Made by a program: the position numbers and the translations under genes. Of a stretch of DNA of 64,000 nucleotides, positions 60,675 through 64,000 are shown piece after piece (the stretch's first letter is position 1; each line of letters starts with the position of its first letter). The stretch spans positions 1 through 64,000 of the forward strand of contig NZ_FPAQ01000012.1 in the NCBI RefSeq assembly GCF_900116405.1, given 5' to 3'. The notes below the pieces were generated by a model. That model saw only the letters and a list, made by a program, of their open reading frames with translations, did not search any database and was not told the origin of the DNA. The stretch comes from Halomonas saccharevitans (GTDB taxonomy: Bacteria; Pseudomonadota; Gammaproteobacteria; Pseudomonadales; Halomonadaceae).

Positions 60675-61883
60675 ATGTCCCGTCAGCTGCTCACCCCTCG
60701 CCGCCTGCTCTGGGCCCTGGCCGCCCTGATCGCGCTGGGCCTGCTGATCTGGGCACTGCGCCCGATGCCGGTCCGCGTGAACACGGTCACGGTTCAAAGC
60801 GCCCCCTTCGTCGACTCGGTCAACGAGGAGGGACGCACCCGCCTTCGCGACACCTGGCACGTCACGGCCCCGATCACCGGCTACCTGCGGCGGGTGATGC
60901 TTGAGGTGGGCGACGCCGTCGAACAGGGCCAGGTGCTGTTCCGCCTCGAGCCGAGCCCGGCGCCCGCCCTGGATGCGCGCAGTCGCGAGCAGGCCGAGGA
61001 CGCCCTGCAGGCCGCACGGGCCCGCTTCCACGCCGCCGAGGCCAACCTGGAGACGGCCCGGGCCGAGCGGCGCTTCGCCGAGGCCGAGTACCGGCGCTAT
61101 CAACGGCTGCATCAGCGCAACCTGGTCTCAACCGCCGATCTCGAGCATCGCGAGAGCCTGCGCGATCGCCAGCGCGCGCTGGAGCGGGCCGCCGCCTCGA
61201 GCGTGGAGGCGGCGAGTTTCGAGGTGGAGAGTGCCCGGGCGGTGCTCGCGGTGACCAGCGGCCAGCGCAGCGGCACCGAGCAGCCGATGCTCGAGGTGGC
61301 CGCCCCGGTGACCGGTGTGGTGCTCGAGCGGTTCCGCTGCTGCGAGGGCGCGGTGGAGGCCGGCCAGCCGATCGTCGAGATCGGCCGACTGGCGGACATG
61401 GAGATCCTCGTCGACCTGCTCTCCATGGACGCGGTCCGCCTGAAGTCGGGCATGGACGTGCGCATCACCGGCTGGGGCGGGGCGCCGCTGTCCGGCAGCG
61501 TCCGGCGCATCGAGCCGGCCGGCTTCACCCGCGTCTCGGCGCTGGGGGTCGATGAGCAGCGGGTCCCGGTGGTCATCGACTTCGCCGAGGGGACCGACGC
61601 CGCCGCCCAGGGGCTCGGCACTGGCTTCCGGGTCGAGGTGGAGTTCCTGATCTGGCAGGCCGATGACGTGTTGCAGGTACCTACCAGCGCCCTCTTTCGC
61701 GACGATGGCCGCTGGGCGGCCTTCGCAGTCGAGGACGGCCGCGCCCGGCTTCGCCACCTGAAGATCGGCCGCCAGAGCGGGCTCGCCAGCCAGGTCCTCG
61801 AGGGCCTAGAGGCCGGGGAGCGCATCGTGACCCACCCTGGCGACGCCCTCACCGACGGCGCGGCGGTCACCCAGGGCAATTGA
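60675..61883 (+). CDS. HlyD/MacA-type membrane fusion protein
   Basis: A 402-residue periplasmic adaptor anchored by one N-terminal helix (LLWALAALIALGLLIWAL). Biotinyl-lipoyl halves flank a coiled coil: GYLRRVMLEVGDAVEQGQVLF, then about residues 98-200 helical (ARSREQAEDALQAARARFH), then APVTGVVLERF. A beta-barrel and membrane-proximal domain follow. Its two adjacent Cys (FRCCEG) are unusual for this family. The ATG at 60675 has GGAG upstream. It completes an ATPase-permease-adaptor operon; no outer-membrane factor gene is adjacent. Confidence 0.88.
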   Translation: MSRQLLTPRRLLWALAALIALGLLIWALRPMPVRVNTVTVQSAPFVDSVNEEGRTRLRDTWHVTAPITGYLRRVMLEVGDAVEQGQVLFRLEPSPAPALDARSREQAEDALQAARARFHAAEANLETARAERRFAEAEYRRYQRLHQRNLVSTADLEHRESLRDRQRALERAAASSVEAASFEVESARAVLAVTSGQRSGTEQPMLEVAAPVTGVVLERFRCCEGAVEAGQPIVEIGRLADMEILVDLLSMDAVRLKSGMDVRITGWGGAPLSGSVRRIEPAGFTRVSALGVDEQRVPVVIDFAEGTDAAAQGLGTGFRVEVEFLIWQADDVLQVPTSALFRDDGRWAAFAVEDGRARLRHLKIGRQSGLASQVLEGLEAGERIVTHPGDALTDGAAVTQGN

Positions 61884-61955
61884 CGCCGACGACTTGCCTG
61901 GCGCCGCACCGGCCGTATCATGGGGACCCGACCGCTCGACCCGCCAGGAGCCCCC

Positions 61956-63008
61956 ATGACCGCCGGACCCGATCTCGACGCCCCCATACTGGTGATCTAC
62001 ACCGGTGGCACCCTGGGCATGGTGCAAGGCCCTCAAGGGCTCACGCCGGGTCATGACATCGAGGCCCGCCTGCACCGGGCGCTGGCCACCCTGCCCCCGG
62101 CCCGTCAAGCCAGCCTGCCCGCCTTCGAGGTGCTCGAGACCGAGCGTCCCATCGACTCCAGCAGTGCCACGCCGAGGGACTGGCAGGCGCTGGCCGCGCT
62201 GGTGGCCCGCCACTACCGCCGCCATGCCGGCATCGTCATCCTCCACGGCACCGACACCCTGGCCTGGACGGCCTCGAGCCTCGCCTTCCAGCTGCAGGGC
62301 ATCGATCGCCCGGTGATCCTCACCGGCGCCATGCGCCCCCTGGAGGCCGAGGGCAGCGACGCCACCGCCAACGTCGCAGATGCCCTACGCTTCGCCATGA
62401 CGCCGCGCCTCAAGGAGGTGGCGCTCTGCTTCGCCGGCCAGCTGCTGCGCGGCTGTCGCACCCGCAAGTGGCAGACCCAGGACGCCGCCGCCTTCGAAAG
62501 CCCTAACCTCGCGCCGCTCGGCGAACGGGTCGACGATGAGGTGGTGCTCTACCCCGGCCGCGGCCTGGCCGATCACCAGCGCGGCGCACCGCGCTTCGAG
62601 CTGCCGGACTATGCGCCGCTGGCGGCCGGCGGCGTGGTCCGCCTGGCCCTGTGGCCCGGCATTGAAGCCTGGCAGGTCGAGGCCTGGCTCGGCGACGAGC
62701 GCGTCAGGGGCGCGGTGCTGGAGGTGTGGGGCGGCGGCAACCTGCCGGACGACCCGGCGCTGATCGGGGCGCTGGCCCGGGCGAGCGGCGAGGGTAAGCT
62801 GCTGGCCGCCCTCAGCCAGTGCCCCCGTGGCGCGGTGGCCTTCGGCGACTACGCCGCGGGCCAGGGACTGAGCGATGCCGGCGTGCTCAGCGCCGAGGAC
62901 ATGACCCCCGAGGCCACCTTCGCCAAGCTGGTCCACCTGCTGGCCCAGCCACTAGAGGAGCACGAGCGACGCGGGCGCTTTCTCACGCCGCTGGTCGGCG
63001 AGCGTTGA
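61956..63008 (+). CDS. L-asparaginase (type I, cytoplasmic)
   Basis: A 350-residue amidohydrolase converting asparagine to aspartate and ammonia. The N-terminal motif YTGGTLGMVQGPQG carries the nucleophile Thr, and HGTDTLAWTASSLAF carries the Thr-Asp pair with the later Lys of the second catalytic triad expected near RTRKWQT. No signal peptide is present, which fits the cytoplasmic type I form. The ATG at 61956 has AGGAG upstream. Confidence 0.92.
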   Translation: MTAGPDLDAPILVIYTGGTLGMVQGPQGLTPGHDIEARLHRALATLPPARQASLPAFEVLETERPIDSSSATPRDWQALAALVARHYRRHAGIVILHGTDTLAWTASSLAFQLQGIDRPVILTGAMRPLEAEGSDATANVADALRFAMTPRLKEVALCFAGQLLRGCRTRKWQTQDAAAFESPNLAPLGERVDDEVVLYPGRGLADHQRGAPRFELPDYAPLAAGGVVRLALWPGIEAWQVEAWLGDERVRGAVLEVWGGGNLPDDPALIGALARASGEGKLLAALSQCPRGAVAFGDYAAGQGLSDAGVLSAEDMTPEATFAKLVHLLAQPLEEHERRGRFLTPLVGER

Positions 63009-63079
63009 CGCGCATCATGCACGCCGAGGCGGAAATCGTTAAGGTGAGAGGACCCTCACCGGTCAGCAGGAGTCAATCC

Positions 63080-63316
63080 ATGGAACATCCCGACCACCCC
63101 TTCACCGAACTCTTCGAGCAGCTTGGCCTCGCCTCCGATCACGCGGCCATCAAGCGCTTCATCGATCAGCACGCGCCGATTCCCGAGGAAATCGCGCTAC
63201 CGGACGCGCCCTGCTGGAACGAGGGCCAGGCGGAGTTTCTGCGCGAGGCCCTCCAGGAGGACGCCGACTGGGCCGAGGTCGTCGATCACCTCGATGCCTC
63301 GCTGCGCAAGGGCTGA
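63080..63316 (+). CDS. DUF2789 family small protein
   Basis: A 78-residue acidic, mostly helical protein matching the DUF2789 pattern: HPFTELFEQLGLASDHAAIKRFIDQH followed by PCWNEGQAEFLREALQEDADWAEVVDHLD. Function is unknown in the family. The ATG at 63080 has AGGAG upstream. A strong terminator follows. Confidence 0.85.
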   Translation: MEHPDHPFTELFEQLGLASDHAAIKRFIDQHAPIPEEIALPDAPCWNEGQAEFLREALQEDADWAEVVDHLDASLRKG

Positions 63317-63345
63317 GGATGTCGCCCCGAGATCACGTGGCAAAC

Positions 63346-63382
63346 AACGACGCCGCCCGTCATCGTGACGGGCGGCGTCGTT
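63346..63382. terminator. Strong bidirectional terminator between convergent genes
   Basis: AACGACGCCGCCCGTCA (63346-63362) pairs perfectly with TGACGGGCGGCGTCGTT (63366-63382) around the loop TCG. It serves the DUF2789 gene and the convergent SRPBCC gene. Confidence 0.88.
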
Positions 63383-63422
63383 AGTTGGCCGCGCAGGGCG
63401 AGCGAGGTCAGGCGCCTGCCGG

Positions 63423-63833
63423 CTAGAGCCGCGCCTCGACGCGCTCCAGGATCTGTCGGCTGACCTTGCCCACCAGGGGCCTGGCCGCTCGATTGACGGC
63501 CTTCTCCAGCAGGCGATTACGAATCGTGTAGGTCAGGGTCAGGGCCACCTGGGTACCGCCCTCGACCGGGGTCAGGCGATAGCAGCCCTGATTGTGGACG
63601 CCGTCCAGCGACTCCCAGGCCAGCACCTCCGGCGCACGCGCCTCGGTGATGGCGACATCGAAGGTCCAGTCCATTCCCACCGCGTGCACGTGCCAGCGGT
63701 AGCGATCCTGACCCAGCGGCTCGATCGCCTTGATCAGGTCGGAATAGTCGGCAAAGTCCTCGACCCGCTCGAGCAGGGCGAAGACCCGCTCCGGGGATGC
63801 CTTGAGAATCGCGCTGTGTTCGATGGTCGCCAT
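63423..63833 (-). CDS. SRPBCC/RatA-like START-fold protein
   Basis: A 136-residue helix-grip protein (polyketide cyclase/dehydrase-type). It opens IEHSAILKASPERVFALLERVEDFADYSDLIKAIEPL and closes with the long C-terminal helix LEKAVNRAARPLVGKVSRQILERVEA. RatA and the ubiquinone-binding Coq10 proteins share this layout, but the true RatA gene usually neighbours ratB/smpB, which are absent here. It may bind a hydrophobic ligand. The ATG at 63833 is preceded by GGGAG. Confidence 0.85.
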   Translation of the reverse strand: MATIEHSAILKASPERVFALLERVEDFADYSDLIKAIEPLGQDRYRWHVHAVGMDWTFDVAITEARAPEVLAWESLDGVHNQGCYRLTPVEGGTQVALTLTYTIRNRLLEKAVNRAARPLVGKVSRQILERVEARL

Positions 63834-63843
63834 GACGCTCCCT

Positions 63844-63888
63844 GTTCGACTGCCAACGGTTCGACGTCTCGCTGTTCGACGGTCAATC
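63844..63888. repeat. Periodic repeat, GTTCGAC every 15 bp, three copies
   Basis: GTTCGAC occurs at 63844-63850, 63859-63865 and 63874-63880, at an exact 15-base period, directly upstream of the SRPBCC gene on its 5' side. The intervening eight bases differ. Confidence 0.7.
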
Positions 63889-63937
63889 GTCCCCTACCAT
63901 GTCGTCGGCGGCCGAGGAAGTCCAGCCGCGCGGTGAA

Positions 63938-64000
63938 TCAGAGGTCGCGCATCAGCAGCGCGAACTCGATGCGTTCGGGCGAGATCGCCTCACCCGGCAC
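63938..64000 (-). CDS. C-terminal end of an unidentified gene (cut by window edge)
   Basis: The minus strand is open from the edge and reads VPGEAISPERIEFALLMRDL before a TGA at 63938-63940. Composition and codon use fit a real protein end, but 20 residues are too few to name a family. Confidence 0.45.
   Translation of the reverse strand: MPGEAISPERIEFALLMRDL

Noticed and set aside
63423..63833. RatA toxin of a toxin-antitoxin pair
   Set aside because: The fold matches, but no ratB-like gene or smpB adjoins; it is left as a RatA-like START-fold protein.

Overview
The window reads as a chromosomal segment of a GC-rich, probably halophilic or marine gammaproteobacterium, most like Halomonas and relatives. 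This rests on gene content and protein resemblance recalled from memory (compatible-solute ABC uptake, TRAP transporter, E. coli/Pseudomonas-type YdiJ, RluF, YchJ, HrpB, RhlE, PqiABC and CydABDC), not on a database search. Coding density is high. I see no tRNA, rRNA, CRISPR array or prophage. The only mobile DNA is the right end of an IS5-type element at the left edge.

Layout. 1-4750: IS end, a VOC protein, then a glycine betaine/choline-type ABC operon (permease, ATPase, permease, binding protein) whose binding-protein gene is broken. 4848-8661: a small catabolic-looking group (nitrilase-fold amidase, PDC-lactonase-like amidohydrolase, alpha/beta hydrolase without a nucleophile Ser, GlxA/CdhR-type AraC regulator). 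8663-11872: YdiJ, a D-2-hydroxyglutarate dehydrogenase-type flavo/Fe-S protein. 12104-16980: the most unusual unit, a HalD/BesD-like 2-oxoglutarate dioxygenase, a DddP-like M24 metalloenzyme and a CoA-acylating semialdehyde dehydrogenase, divergent from a LysR regulator. 17131-20427: an acidic repeat protein, a second GlxA-type regulator, two small proteins and endonuclease IV. 20590-23662: DctPQM TRAP transporter plus a tiny lipoprotein. 23724-31626: DUF938, RluF with a long basic tail, YchJ, a Ca2+-type P-ATPase and HrpB.

31774-40525 is a purine-salvage/catabolism block: AzgA-type permease, RutR-like TetR regulator, xdhABC and guanine deaminase. RutR-consensus operators lie in front of both the permease and xdhA, so the block looks like one regulon importing purines and turning guanine and hypoxanthine into xanthine and urate. 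40576-41693: di-haem cytochrome c peroxidase with an FNR/Anr-like box. 41808-48688: cydABDC (bd-type quinol oxidase and its ABC assembly factor) followed closely by an adenine/adenosine deaminase. 48952-63833: Ca2+/Na+ antiporter, pqiABC, rhlE, two unknown genes, a CynX-like MFS protein that seems to start at ATT, a MacB/FtsX-type ABC exporter with its fusion protein, asparaginase, DUF2789 and a RatA-like SRPBCC protein.

A recurring structural trait is short tandem iterations (13-20 bp units, two or three copies) exactly at gene borders.
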